Shown here: piece by piece, positions 8,560 through 17,255 of the stretch
How positions within the stretch are numbered: position 1 is the stretch's first letter
Layout: each line of letters begins with the position of its first letter
NCBI GenBank assembly: GCA_013391845.1
Contig: CP058414.1
Location: 1 to 64,000 of the forward strand
DNA length: 64,000 bases
Direction: 5' to 3'
Source of the DNA: Pseudoalteromonas shioyasakiensis
GTDB taxonomy: Bacteria > Pseudomonadota > Gammaproteobacteria > Enterobacterales > Alteromonadaceae
The notes under the pieces: model-generated
Told to the model about the DNA's origin: nothing
Databases searched by the model: none
Seen by the model: only the letters and a program-made list of their open reading frames with translations
Position numbers and translations under genes: made by a program

Positions 8560-8999
8560 CAAATACAATTCCAAAACGGGTAATCGCCAACGTGCTTAAC
8601 TAATTTTGCGCGTAGAGGGTTTGCCACTACATATCGAGCTTGATGTATTAGGTCGTTTTCATCTCTGATTTGATGATCATAAAAATTACTTTGCCAGACC
8701 ACGACTTTACGCCCCTTTCTCTTACGAATAGACATGGTTACCATGCTTTTATACAGCTTAATTACTGCTGATAAGTTTTGCTGAGGGCGAAGTTGAAATA
8801 TCCAATGCAAATGATCTGGCATGAGGACAAAGCAGATTGTCTCTACTTTATCTTCTAAATAGTAAATTGCTTTGGAAGCATCAACTGCATATAAGTAGTT
8901 GGCAAATATAGGTACTCGATTCTCACAACAAAGTGTTACTGAATAATAGCAATTTGAATGTGAGGTACGCCCTTTAAGTCTCTTCCTTGACGAAAACAT
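8553..8999 (-). CDS. REP-associated tyrosine transposase (RAYT, Y1_Tnp/TnpA_REP)
   Basis: 148 residues, a complete HUH-superfamily single-strand nuclease of the IS200-like Y1 type. The metal-binding motif HLH is at His63-His65 in MPDHLHWIFQL. The likely catalytic tyrosine is Tyr107 in NFYDHQIRDENDL. The C-terminal ARYVVANPLRAKLV matches the family. RAYTs cut and join REP hairpins and are thought to spread them as single-copy domesticated transposases. Here it lies between two blocks of REP copies (four left, three right), which fits this role. It appears intact; there is no second copy in the window. Confidence 0.93.
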   Translation of the reverse strand: MFSSRKRLKGRTSHSNCYYSVTLCCENRVPIFANYLYAVDASKAIYYLEDKVETICFVLMPDHLHWIFQLRPQQNLSAVIKLYKSMVTMSIRKRKGRKVVVWQSNFYDHQIRDENDLIHQARYVVANPLRAKLVKHVGDYPFWNCIWL

Positions 9000-9099
9000 A
9001 AACCTATCAATCCTGAAGGTAAAACCTGATCTTAGAACTTAATAATACACCTAGCCAATTTACACCAAAAATGTTTGAACCTCGCAATACAAAAACTCC

Positions 9100-9308
9100 G
9101 CGCGAAATAAATTTCACGCCTAGATCACCGTAGGCGTCACGCTTGCTTGGCGCGTCTTAAACGTTACACAATACTCAACCATCGCGCGAAATAAATTTCA
9201 CGGCTATCTCAAACGTAGGCGTCACGCTTGCTTGGCGCGTTTTAAACATCACGCAATACTCAACCATCGCGCGAAATAAATTTCACGCCTACATCAAATA
9301 TCGGCTTA
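9100..9308 (+). repeat. REP array, right side of the RAYT gene (three copies)
   Basis: Copies begin at 9100, 9184 and 9269 (84-85-bp period), in the same orientation as the left block. The third copy is truncated after 'acatcaaata'. The stretch 9000-9099 between gene and array holds nothing recognised. Confidence 0.88.
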
Positions 9309-9327
9309 AGCCTCTCCAAACAAAAAA

Positions 9328-9357
9328 GGCTCTGAGCGTTCACTCAGAGCCTTTTTT
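9328..9357 (-). terminator. Terminator after the M13 peptidase gene
   Basis: Perfect 9-bp stem GGCTCTGAG / CTCAGAGCC with a 6-base loop, flanked by A6 and T6 tracts, 15 bp beyond the peptidase stop. It could act in both directions. Confidence 0.85.
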
Positions 9358-9371
9358 AAATCGATAATCAA

Positions 9372-11444
9372 TTACCAAATTTTTACGCGATCTTCTGGTT
9401 TGATATACATCTTGTCACCTTCTTTCACATCAAATGCCTGATAGAACTCTGGCATGTTTGAAAGAATACCGATTACACGGTAATGGCTTGGTGAATGAGG
9501 GTCTGTCATTAGACGGTTACGTAACTCTTCGTCACGATATTTACGACGCCAAATCTGCGACCAACCCATGAAGAAACGTTGATCACCTGTGTAACCATCA
9601 ATGATAGGTGCTTTTTCATCACCAAGTGATAACTGGTAAGCAGTATAAGCAACGGTTAAGCCACCTAAGTCACCAATGTTTTCACCTAATGTAAGCTGAC
9701 CATTTACGCTTGCATCTTCAAATGGTTTGTACTCATTATATTGAGCAACTAGCTGACCTGTACGCTCTTCAAACTGTTTAAGGTCTGATTCGCTCCACCA
9801 GTTACGTAAGTTACCGTCACCATCGTACTTCGCACCTTGGTCATCAAAGCCGTGACCTAATTCGTGGCCGATTACCGCACCGATTGCACCGTAGTTAACA
9901 GCATCATCAGCTTCTAGATTGAAGAATGGCGGTTGTAAGATAGCCGCTGGGAATACGATTTCGTTGTTCACAGGGTTGTAGTAAGCGTTTACTGTTTGTG
10001 GTGTCATGTGCCACTCAGAACGGTCAACTGGCTTACCTAGTTTGTCGGTCATATCTGCATATTCCCACTCACTGTGGCGAATGTAGTTACCTACTAAGTC
10101 ATCACCTTTTACTTCAAGTGCTGAGTAGTCTTTCCATTTATCTGGGTAACCAATTTTTGGCGTGAACTTATCAAGTTTTTCTTTTGCAGCAATTTTTGTT
10201 TCTGGGCTCATCCACTCAAGGTTTTCAATCGCAACTGCGTAACCTTTGATTACGTTATCAACTAACTCTTCCATGCGTGCTTTCGCTTCAGGTGGGAAGT
10301 TGTCTTTCACGTATACTTTACCAAGTATTTCACCTAACACACCGTTTGATGCATCAACTGCTTTTTTCCAAAGTGGTGATTGCTCTGTTACACCGCGCAG
10401 TGTTGTGCTGTAGAAATCAAAGTTAAGGTCTACTAACTCTTTATCTAAAAGGCCTGCATAGTTACTAACAAAGTGGAACTTAAGGTAGTTCTGCCAAGTA
10501 GCTAAGTCTGTATCGCTGTAAATACCCGCGAACTTTTCTAGGTAGCTAGGCTGGCGAATAATTACGTCTTCTGTTTTGATACCAGACGCATCAAGATAAG
10601 CAGCAAAGTCGAAGTCACCTGTCAGTTTGTTCGCATCAGCAACGCTCATCTTGTTGTAAGACTTAGTTGCATCACGGCTTTCAACACGGCTCCACTGCGC
10701 CTCGGCAATGCTTGTTTCAAGATCAATAATAGCTTTAGCCGCAGATTCTGCATCAGCTACACCCGCTTTGCTTAAGATAGCTGTTACATATTCTTGATAA
10801 GCCTCACGAATTTTTGTGAATTTCTCGTCATCTTTTAAGTAGTAATCACGATCTGGTAAACCTAAACCTGATTGATAAACATACATCGCGTTTTCGCTAG
10901 AGTTTTTCGCATCGTTGTTTACGTACCAACCAAAAGGTAAGCTACCGCCTTTAATGCGAAGCTCAGCCATTAAAGCAACAAGATCAGATTTGTTTTTTAC
11001 TGCATCAACGCTTTCAAGAACTGGCGATAATGGTTTGATGCCTGCCGCTTCACGACCCGCTTCATCCATATAGCTGTTATAGAATGCAGCTAATTTAGCT
11101 TCATCAGAGCCCGGCTTAACATTTTTGTTTGCCGCTGCTTTTTCTAGCACTTCTTTCATCGCTTTTTGCGAATCATCGTAAAGCTGAGTAAATGAACCGT
11201 AGTTTGATTTATCACCTGGAATTTCAGTTTTCTCTAACCATTCGCCGTTTACGTGATAGTAAAAGTCATCTTGTGCGCGAACAGACTTGTCCATGTTCGC
11301 AAGTTCAATACCTGAATTTAAAGGTGCTTTTGCTTCAGTTACGGCCGCAGTTGCTGGTGCTTTAGTTTCTTGTTCTTTTTCACCACAACCAACAAGACCG
11401 AGCGCAAGTGCGATACTTGCCGCGGTAAGTGTTACTTTTTTCAT
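9372..11444 (-). CDS. M13 family zinc metallopeptidase, lipoprotein (PepO/neprilysin-like)
   Basis: 690 residues. The lipobox LVGC places the acylated Cys at residue 20, so the enzyme is envelope-anchored. The N-terminal M13 domain (about residues 50-440) leads to the catalytic domain with the zinc motif HELGH at 527-531, the third ligand in ENIGDLGGL near residue 587, and the substrate-binding NAYYNP segment near residue 493. The C-terminus ends IW, near the usual M13 CxVW-type end but without the Cys. It is a single-gene unit with its own terminator. The peptide substrate is unknown. Confidence 0.94.
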   Translation of the reverse strand: MKKVTLTAASIALALGLVGCGEKEQETKAPATAAVTEAKAPLNSGIELANMDKSVRAQDDFYYHVNGEWLEKTEIPGDKSNYGSFTQLYDDSQKAMKEVLEKAAANKNVKPGSDEAKLAAFYNSYMDEAGREAAGIKPLSPVLESVDAVKNKSDLVALMAELRIKGGSLPFGWYVNNDAKNSSENAMYVYQSGLGLPDRDYYLKDDEKFTKIREAYQEYVTAILSKAGVADAESAAKAIIDLETSIAEAQWSRVESRDATKSYNKMSVADANKLTGDFDFAAYLDASGIKTEDVIIRQPSYLEKFAGIYSDTDLATWQNYLKFHFVSNYAGLLDKELVDLNFDFYSTTLRGVTEQSPLWKKAVDASNGVLGEILGKVYVKDNFPPEAKARMEELVDNVIKGYAVAIENLEWMSPETKIAAKEKLDKFTPKIGYPDKWKDYSALEVKGDDLVGNYIRHSEWEYADMTDKLGKPVDRSEWHMTPQTVNAYYNPVNNEIVFPAAILQPPFFNLEADDAVNYGAIGAVIGHELGHGFDDQGAKYDGDGNLRNWWSESDLKQFEERTGQLVAQYNEYKPFEDASVNGQLTLGENIGDLGGLTVAYTAYQLSLGDEKAPIIDGYTGDQRFFMGWSQIWRRKYRDEELRNRLMTDPHSPSHYRVIGILSNMPEFYQAFDVKEGDKMYIKPEDRVKIW

Positions 11445-11677
11445 GGGAGTCCCGTACTAATTATTTTTGAAGTATTTATCGAAAAACTAGTAAACATAAT
11501 TAATCATTAGTTTTTCGCTTTCCCCATAATAAACCTCTCGCGCTAAACAATAAAACCTAATATGTAACAATTCTTATCAAAACAAGGTGAGCCGCATTTT
11601 TGAGCGGTGGGAGGGGAAAATAAACAGTAAGTGAGCATTGTAGGCGCGATTTTATATCGCAAAGTGCTCTTAATACT

Positions 11678-11759
11678 CACAAAGAGGATAAGAGACGCTC
11701 CGCTTAAGAGAATTTGTCTTTTGGCTTGCTCATTACCTTCTCATTCACTTCTCTTTGTG
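11678..11759 (+). repeat. Element A
   Basis: 82 bp with 9-bp terminal inverted repeats CACAAAGAG / CTCTTTGTG. Internal motif AAGAGACGCTCCGCTTAAGA. Confidence 0.85.
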
Positions 11760-11771
11760 AAAAACTTATTT

Positions 11772-11880
11772 GAACCACAGAGAACACCGAGGCGCTGCGC
11801 GCTACACAGAGAAACCAATATTTAAAAGAGGTTTGGTCTCTCCTTCTCTTCCTCTATGTTCTCTATGTACTCTGTGGTCA
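11772..11880 (+). repeat. Element B
   Basis: About 109 bp, GAACCACAGAG on the left and CTCTGTGGTC on the right, with internal GAGGCGCTGCGCGCTACACA. Nearly identical to the copy at 24952-25055, including the flanking sequence. Confidence 0.85.
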
Positions 11881-11907
11881 GAAAAAGTTAAAAACTTAAA
11901 AATAGTT

Positions 11908-11976
11908 ATAAATCCTTCGCTTAAAAGAAAACAATATTAAGGTTTCCTCATTCTTTACTCATTCACTTCTCTTTGT
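11908..11976 (+). repeat. Right half of an element A
   Basis: Contains CTTAAAAGAAAACAATATTAAGG and ends TCACTTCTCTTTGTG; the left end of the element is missing. The same truncated form is repeated at 25088-25156. Confidence 0.75.
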
Positions 11977-11987
11977 GCAATTATTTT

Positions 11988-12048
11988 CGCGTGAAATAAA
12001 TTTCACGCCTACATCAAACCGTAGGCGTCACGCTTGCTTGGCGCGTAT
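11988..12048 (+). repeat. REP copy
   Basis: Full-length REP with hairpin CGCCTAC / GTAGGCG and right end GCTTGCTTGGCGCGT. Confidence 0.88.
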
Positions 12049-12064
12049 TACATTAAGCTTCAAA

Positions 12065-12088
12065 CTAACAGCTGAAGGCTGGCGGCTA
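12065..12088 (+). repeat. Degenerate heptad element C after mutT
   Basis: Reads CTAACAG CTGAAGG CTGGCGG CTA, a 7-bp periodicity that ends exactly at the mutT stop codon (12089-12091). Confidence 0.65.
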
Positions 12089-12490
12089 TTATTGCTCAAA
12101 TCTCTGCTTTATCTTTTCGATAATCTCAACATTGGCAGCTGGGAAGCTGTAATCATCAAGCTCGCTGAGTGCAACCCATTTGCCTTGTTGGCCTTCTGCG
12201 CCATGAGCAATACCTGAGAAATCATCTACAATGTGCACATCTAAGCGCACACATTTATCGCCATAGTCGTGCTCAATAACCATCAGCTCTTCACTGCCAT
12301 TAACCGTTAGGTTTACTTCTTCTAACAGCTCACGCTTTAGCGCTGCAAATACGCTCTCGCCCTGCTCTACTTTACCGCCGGGAAATTCCCATAAGCCGCC
12401 TTGGTGTTTGTCATCTGGACGCTTACAAATAAATAACTGCTGATCTTTATAAATAACGCCAACAGCAACATGCACTACTTTTTTAGTCAT
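12089..12490 (-). CDS. mutT: 8-oxo-dGTP diphosphatase MutT
   Basis: 133 residues. MutT hydrolyses 8-oxo-(d)GTP and so prevents A:T to C:G mutations. The Nudix box GX5EX7REUXEEXGU spans residues 39-61 (GKVEQGE, then RELLEEVNL); the second-last Gly position is Asn60, a tolerated variant, and all catalytic Glu residues are present. It lies directly downstream of secA as in E. coli, with a terminator between. Its 3' end abuts a degenerate heptad repeat. Confidence 0.93.
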   Translation of the reverse strand: MTKKVVHVAVGVIYKDQQLFICKRPDDKHQGGLWEFPGGKVEQGESVFAALKRELLEEVNLTVNGSEELMVIEHDYGDKCVRLDVHIVDDFSGIAHGAEGQQGKWVALSELDDYSFPAANVEIIEKIKQRFEQ

Positions 12491-12510
12491 TTGTTGTTTC
12501 CTTAATCATA

Positions 12511-12537
12511 AAAAAAGCGACGCAAGCGTCGCTTTTT
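12511..12537 (-). terminator. Terminator between secA and mutT
   Basis: Perfect stem AAAAAGCGACGC / GCGTCGCTTTTT with an AA loop. On the minus strand it would end or attenuate secA transcription ahead of mutT. Confidence 0.85.
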
Positions 12538-12552
12538 ATCACCATGTTTTGG

Positions 12553-15261
12553 TTATTTTAATTTACCGCAACACTGCTTATATTTATTACCTGAACCACA
12601 TGGGCACGGCTCGTTACGGCCAACTTTAGGCTCTGCACGTTGAGTAACTACTGCGCCTTCTGGTGTTTCGCCACCGATGTGCTCAGCTTCTTCGTGTTGA
12701 TATTCACGAGGTGCATTTTCGCTACGGCGATGTTGCTCTTCAACTTTCTCAACATCTTCTTCAGCGCGAACTTGTACTTTACTTAAAATACCTACAACAT
12801 CGATTTTTAAGTTCTCTAACATTTCAGAGAATAGCTCGAACGATTCACGCTTGTACTCTTGCTTAGGATTCTTCTGAGCGTAACCACGTAAGTGGATACC
12901 TTGACGAAGGTGGTCCATCGCTGCCAAGTGATCTTTCCAATGTTGGTCTAGGCTTTGTAGCATAATCGCTTTTTCGAATTGACGTAGAACTGACTCGCCT
13001 ACCATCTCTTCTTTTTGCTTGTATGCTTGCTCAACCGCTTGTTCGATACGCTCACGAAGTTTCTCTTCGTATAATTTGCTATCGTCAGCTAGCCATTGTG
13101 AAATTGGCAGCTCAATTAAGAAATCTTGTTTTAAGCGCTCTTCAAGACCTGGGATATCCCACATTTCCGCTAAGCTTTGCGGTGCAATGTATTGGTCAAT
13201 CGTGCCGTTTAGAACATCGCTGCGAATTGCAGTGATAGTTTCTGAAATATCGCCTTCTTCAAGTAGTTCGTTACGCTGTGAGTAAACAACACGACGTTGG
13301 TCATTTGCTACATCATCGTACTCAAGTAATTGCTTACGAACGTCGAAGTTACGTGCTTCAACTTTACGTTGTGCGTTTTCGATTGCGCGGTTAACCCAAG
13401 GGTGTTCAATCGCTTCGCCGCGTTGCATACCTAGTTTACGCATCATGTTAGTCATGCGCTCACCAGCGAAGATACGCATTAGCGCGTCGTCCATTGATAA
13501 GTAGAAACGGCTTGAACCTGCATCACCTTGACGACCTGAACGACCACGTAACTGGTTATCGATACGACGAGATTCGTGACGCTCAGTACCAATGATGTGT
13601 AGACCACCCGCTTCGATTACCGCATCGTGGCGTTTTTGCCACTCATCTTTAATCGCTTTGATTTGTTCATCCGTTGGGTTTTCTAGCTTTTCAACTTCGC
13701 TATTCCAGTTACCACCTAACACGATATCGGTACCACGACCGGCCATGTTAGTTGCAATGGTTACTGTGCCAGGTAAACCAGCATCGGCGACAATGTCTGC
13801 TTCTTGCGCGTGGAACTTAGCATTAAGTACGTTGTGCTTAATTTTTTCTTTGCGTAAGAACTGCGATAAGTACTCAGAACTTTCGATAGAAATAGTACCA
13901 ACAAGTACCGGTTGACCTCGTTCTTGACAATCTTTGATATCTGCAAGGATTGCTTCGTACTTTTCTTCTTGTGTTAAGTATACAAGGTCAGCACGATCGT
14001 CACGGATCATCGGTTTGTTAGTTGGCATTACAACTGTATCTAGACCATAGATAGACTGGAACTCAAACGCTTCAGTGTCTGCAGTACCTGTCATACCCGC
14101 TAGAGTGTCGTATAAACGGAAGTAGTTTTGGAATGTGATTGATGCCAAAGTTTGGTTTTCATTTTGAATGCGTACACCTTCTTTCGCTTCAACAGCTTGG
14201 TGTAAACCTTCTGACCAACGACGACCTTCCATTGTACGGCCTGTATGCTCATCAACAATGATAACTTCGTTTTCTTTAACAACGTAATCAACGTCTTTTT
14301 GATAAAGCTTGTGAGCACGAAGTGCTGCATACACATGGCTTAATAATGTGATGCTTGATGCAGAGTAAAGTGAATCACCTTCTTGGATTAAGCCACGCTC
14401 AATCAGTAGCTCTTCAACTTTAATTTGGCCACGTTCAGTTAAGTGAACTTGTTTCGACTTTTCATCGATAGTGAAGTCGCCGTCGCCTTCAACGCCTTCT
14501 TCATCTTCTTTTTCTTGTAGCTCAAGTTCTGGCACAATTTTATTAATTTCGATGTAAAGCTCAGAGCTGTCTTCAGCTGGACCTGAGATAATCAGCGGCG
14601 TACGCGCTTCATCGATTAGAATTGAATCCACCTCATCCACTACTGCGTAGTAAAGTGGGCGTTGCACACGCTCATCAATGCTAAATGCCATGTTATCGCG
14701 AAGATAATCAAAGCCAAATTCGTTATTAGTACCGTAAGTGATGTCAGCAGCGTAAGCTACTTTCTTTTGCTGTGGCATCATGCCAGGTACGTTACAACCT
14801 ACTGTTAGGCCTAAAAATTCAAATAGTGGGCGGTTAGTTTCGGCGTCACGTTTTGCAAGGTAATCGTTCACGGTAATAACGTGAACACCTTTTCCTGTTA
14901 AACCACGAAGGTATGCAGGTAATGTTGCTGTTAATGTTTTACCTTCACCAGTACGCATTTCTGCGATGCGGCCTTGATGTAAAACCATACCACCTAGTAG
15001 CTGTACGTCGAAGTGACGCATGCCATTTACACGCTTAGATGCTTCACGTACCACAGCGAATGCTTCTGGTAAAATATCATCTAGGCTTTGTCCGTTATCG
15101 TAACGCTCTCTAAATTCAGCTGTTTTTGCTTTTAAATCTTCATCAGAAAGCGCTTCTAATTGCTTTTCAAGCGCATTAATTAGAGCGACCGTCTTTCTTA
15201 GGTTTTTAATAGTGCGGTCATTGCGACTACCAAAAATCTTGGTAAATAAATTAGATATCAT
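12553..15261 (-). CDS. secA: Preprotein translocase ATPase SecA
   Basis: 902 residues (E. coli 901). SecA is the motor that drives preproteins through SecYEG at the inner membrane. Visible features are Walker A MRTGEGKT (102-109), the DEVD Walker B region in [18 protein letters not shown] (about 205-222), the second nucleotide-binding fold with [20 protein letters not shown] (near 560-580), and the C-terminal zinc-binding [14 protein letters not shown] (about 885-898) that contacts SecB. The start is the only good ATG. It lies in the usual order with mutT downstream; a DUF721/DciA gene lies upstream beyond a repeat island. Confidence 0.97.
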   Translation of the reverse strand: MISNLFTKIFGSRNDRTIKNLRKTVALINALEKQLEALSDEDLKAKTAEFRERYDNGQSLDDILPEAFAVVREASKRVNGMRHFDVQLLGGMVLHQGRIAEMRTGEGKTLTATLPAYLRGLTGKGVHVITVNDYLAKRDAETNRPLFEFLGLTVGCNVPGMMPQQKKVAYAADITYGTNNEFGFDYLRDNMAFSIDERVQRPLYYAVVDEVDSILIDEARTPLIISGPAEDSSELYIEINKIVPELELQEKEDEEGVEGDGDFTIDEKSKQVHLTERGQIKVEELLIERGLIQEGDSLYSASSITLLSHVYAALRAHKLYQKDVDYVVKENEVIIVDEHTGRTMEGRRWSEGLHQAVEAKEGVRIQNENQTLASITFQNYFRLYDTLAGMTGTADTEAFEFQSIYGLDTVVMPTNKPMIRDDRADLVYLTQEEKYEAILADIKDCQERGQPVLVGTISIESSEYLSQFLRKEKIKHNVLNAKFHAQEADIVADAGLPGTVTIATNMAGRGTDIVLGGNWNSEVEKLENPTDEQIKAIKDEWQKRHDAVIEAGGLHIIGTERHESRRIDNQLRGRSGRQGDAGSSRFYLSMDDALMRIFAGERMTNMMRKLGMQRGEAIEHPWVNRAIENAQRKVEARNFDVRKQLLEYDDVANDQRRVVYSQRNELLEEGDISETITAIRSDVLNGTIDQYIAPQSLAEMWDIPGLEERLKQDFLIELPISQWLADDSKLYEEKLRERIEQAVEQAYKQKEEMVGESVLRQFEKAIMLQSLDQHWKDHLAAMDHLRQGIHLRGYAQKNPKQEYKRESFELFSEMLENLKIDVVGILSKVQVRAEEDVEKVEEQHRRSENAPREYQHEEAEHIGGETPEGAVVTQRAEPKVGRNEPCPCGSGNKYKQCCGKLK

Positions 15262-15328
15262 GATAAAACCGTTACAATATGTTCTTTGTTAGCTAGTCAT
15301 TAGCCAACCCATTTTCTTCAATTGATAA

Positions 15329-15637
15329 TTAATATGCGCTTATGCTCATGATGTAGGGCATATTAATTAACAATTTGTCAGTACGCTGTTTAAAACACCG
15401 CTTATTTCGTGCGCTATCATACCAGAGTCTGCGCAACATCAAACCTTCTGTGTGTGAAGATATGGAATTTCGGCAAGAAAATTTAAAAATCAGCCATAAT
15501 CTTTGATCTAACCCCATAAAAAAGGTGAAAACAAGACCACTGAGTAGATATGGCGACAATCGAAATAAAATCAAGATCAGCGAAGAAAAAAGGCGATTAG
15601 AGTGACGAAATTCGATTTTGTAAATGTAGGTAGTCAT
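15329..15637 (-). CDS. Doubtful small ORF upstream of secA
   Basis: 102 codons on the same strand as secA, ending 67 bp before its start. The middle is hydrophobic (SLILILFRLSPYLLSGLVF), the rest is basic. I recognise no family. In enterobacteria this position holds secM, an arrest-peptide regulator of secA, but no FxxxxWIxxxxGIRAGP-like stall motif is present here. It may be a leader or chance ORF in the secA 5' region. Confidence 0.2.
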   Translation of the reverse strand: MTTYIYKIEFRHSNRLFSSLILILFRLSPYLLSGLVFTFFMGLDQRLWLIFKFSCRNSISSHTEGLMLRRLWYDSARNKRCFKQRTDKLLINMPYIMSISAY

Positions 15638-15720
15638 TTATGGCGACAATATATTATATATCCTTCACCAATGACGTGCTAAAGCACGACCTACTTGCTC
15701 AGTCTGCGAAAAAAATATTT

Positions 15721-16055
15721 GAACCACAGAGAACACAGAGGCGCTGCGCGCTACATAGAGAAACCAAATTATCACAAAGAGGACAAGAGACGCTTCGCTG
15801 AAGAGGAGTAAAAATAATCTCGTGGTCTCCTCATTCTCTTCTCATTCACTTCTCTTTGTGCAAAAACATATTGAACCACAGAGCACACCGAGGCGCTGCG
15901 CGCTACATAGAGAAAACAATATTTAAAAGAGGTTTGGCCTCTCCTTCTCTTCCTCTGTGCTCTCTATGCCCTCTGTGGTTCAATCAAGCTCTCCGCGCGA
16001 AATAAATTTCACGCCTACATCAAACGTAGGCGTCACGCTTGCTTGGCGCGTCTTA
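15721..16055 (+). repeat. Composite repeat: half B, A, B and REP
   Basis: Left half of B at 15721-15770, element A at 15773-15860, element B at 15873-15981, and REP at 15994-16053. The same A-B-REP order and much of the flanking sequence recur at 16819-17101. Confidence 0.85.
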
Positions 16056-16115
16056 ATTAAGCACCAAGCCTACAAATTAATACAGAACACGCAAACCACA
16101 CCGTTCGGCTCAAAA

Positions 16116-16135
16116 TTGACAGCTGACGGCTTTAT
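16116..16135 (+). repeat. Degenerate heptad element C after the DUF721 gene
   Basis: TTGACAG CTGACGG CTTTAT, 7-bp periodic, ending exactly at the stop codon of the DUF721 gene (16136-16138). Confidence 0.55.
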
Positions 16136-16609
16136 TTACTTCTTCCGCCCATGTTGCGCTAAGCGCTCTAATTTGGCTTTTAAAGATGGGGGGGCGTCTG
16201 CGGCGATGGCGCTGAGATAATCAGCAGTTTGCTCGCTCATTTGACGTTTAGAAACAGGCTTTTGCTCTGGCTTATTTGTTGCCGATAAACGCTGTGTTGC
16301 TTGTGGATTTGCGGTAATTTTAATTTGCCCAAGCTCAACCATGCCAGCGGCACGAAAATGCGAAAGCATATCCATTTTTAAGTAATTTAAACGCAGCGCA
16401 ATCGGTGCAGAAACCGCTTCTATCATCAAAGTACCATCACGGTAATTACTTACTCGGCATTTTTTTGAAAGCGTTTCACCTAAAAAGTCATCAAGAATAG
16501 TTTGTTGAGAAGACAAGCCTTGGGTTTTACCAGCATAAGATGCTAAGCGACCACTCAAGCCCGCCATAATATCGCCAACAGCCTTTGGCGCGTATCTATC
16601 TTTTGCCAT
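16136..16609 (-). CDS. DciA-like DUF721 protein
   Basis: 157 residues with a DUF721 domain at about 20-105 (GETLSKKCRVSNYRDGTLMI then an ALRLNYL segment). DUF721 includes DciA, the ancestral loader or recruiter of the replicative helicase DnaB in bacteria that lack DnaC. The C-terminal third is low-complexity and polar, ending in a basic helix. The gene lies upstream of secA on the same strand, with an 870-bp repeat-filled gap between. Function as DciA is inferred from the family, not shown by sequence motifs. Confidence 0.8.
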   Translation of the reverse strand: MAKDRYAPKAVGDIMAGLSGRLASYAGKTQGLSSQQTILDDFLGETLSKKCRVSNYRDGTLMIEAVSAPIALRLNYLKMDMLSHFRAAGMVELGQIKITANPQATQRLSATNKPEQKPVSKRQMSEQTADYLSAIAADAPPSLKAKLERLAQHGRKK

Positions 16610-16697
16610 TAATCTTCTACCTAAAAGGGTTAATCACCACAAAGAGAATATACCACCTACGTAAATATGAAGCTATTAGGTTTGAGAGACGAGGGGT

Positions 16698-16762
16698 AAG
16701 TTACAAGTTACAAGTTACAAGTTACAAGTTACAAGTTACAAGTTACAAGTTACAAGTTACAA
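16698..16762 (+). repeat. Heptamer tandem array, nine copies of AAGTTAC
   Basis: Nine perfect 7-bp units from 16698 to 16760 plus two bases. It is upstream of the DUF721 gene (start 16609) and is followed by a decayed REP remnant (GGTGTCACCCTTACTTGGCA). Confidence 0.97.
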
Positions 16763-16818
16763 CGATTGAAGGTGTCACCCTTACTTGGCAAGCCTAATTT
16801 ATGGTTTAAAGCAATTAT

Positions 16819-17101
16819 CACAAAGAGGCTATGAGACGCTGCGCTTCAGAGGAAGTAAAAATAATCTCGTGGTTTACTCATTCTCTTCTCATTCACTTCT
16901 CTTTGTGCAAAAACATATTGAACCACAGAGAACATAGAGGCGCTTCGCGCTACACAGAGAAAACAATATTTAAAAGAGGTTTGGCCTCTCCTTCTCTTCC
17001 TCTGTGCTCTCTATGCCCTCTGTGGTTCAATCAAGCTCTCCGCGCGAAATAAATTTCGCGCCTACATCAAACCGTAGGCGTCACGCTTGCTTGGCGCGTC
17101 T
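16819..17101 (+). repeat. Composite repeat: A, B and REP
   Basis: Element A at 16819-16907, B at 16920-17027 and REP at 17041-17101, matching the block at 15773-16053 closely. A C-like heptad stretch (CTTATGA ATTAAAG CTTAAAG) follows at 17165-17185. Confidence 0.85.
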
Positions 17102-17255
17102 TGCATTTAGCACCAAGCCTGCAAATTAATACAGAACCAACAAACAACACCGCTCGACTTAAAACTTATGAATTAAAGCTTAAAGCTCCCTTCCTCTTCC
17201 TCCTGCGTGATTGTTTCTGGTACACTTTTCTTTTGTTATTTATTTAACTTGCGCG

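Larger units (their letters stand above)
11445..12064. other. Repeat island between the M13 peptidase and mutT
   Basis: No gene is supported. Bases 11445-11677 should hold the peptidase promoter on the minus strand but are not otherwise recognisable. From 11678 on, the island is element A, element B, half of an A element and a REP copy. Apparent small reading frames here are translations of repeats. Confidence 0.7.

Noticed and set aside
8278..9308. CRISPR array
   Set aside because: The units are evenly spaced (85 bp), but the spacers are similar to one another, the repeat is long and imperfect, and a RAYT gene, not cas genes, lies inside. It is a REP array.
11631..12217. Two small plus-strand ORFs
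   Set aside because: They lie across A, B and REP copies and, in part, over the mutT gene on the other strand; no ribosome-binding site or family similarity.
15329..15637. secM
   Set aside because: No signal peptide or arrest motif of the SecM type; kept only as a doubtful ORF.
15957..16220. ORF across B, REP and the DUF721 3' end
   Set aside because: Repeat-derived and antisense to a real gene.
16831..17052. Small ORF reading NHREHRGASRYTEK
   Set aside because: It is a translation of elements A and B. Peptides of this kind come from these repeats in many genomes and are not real genes.
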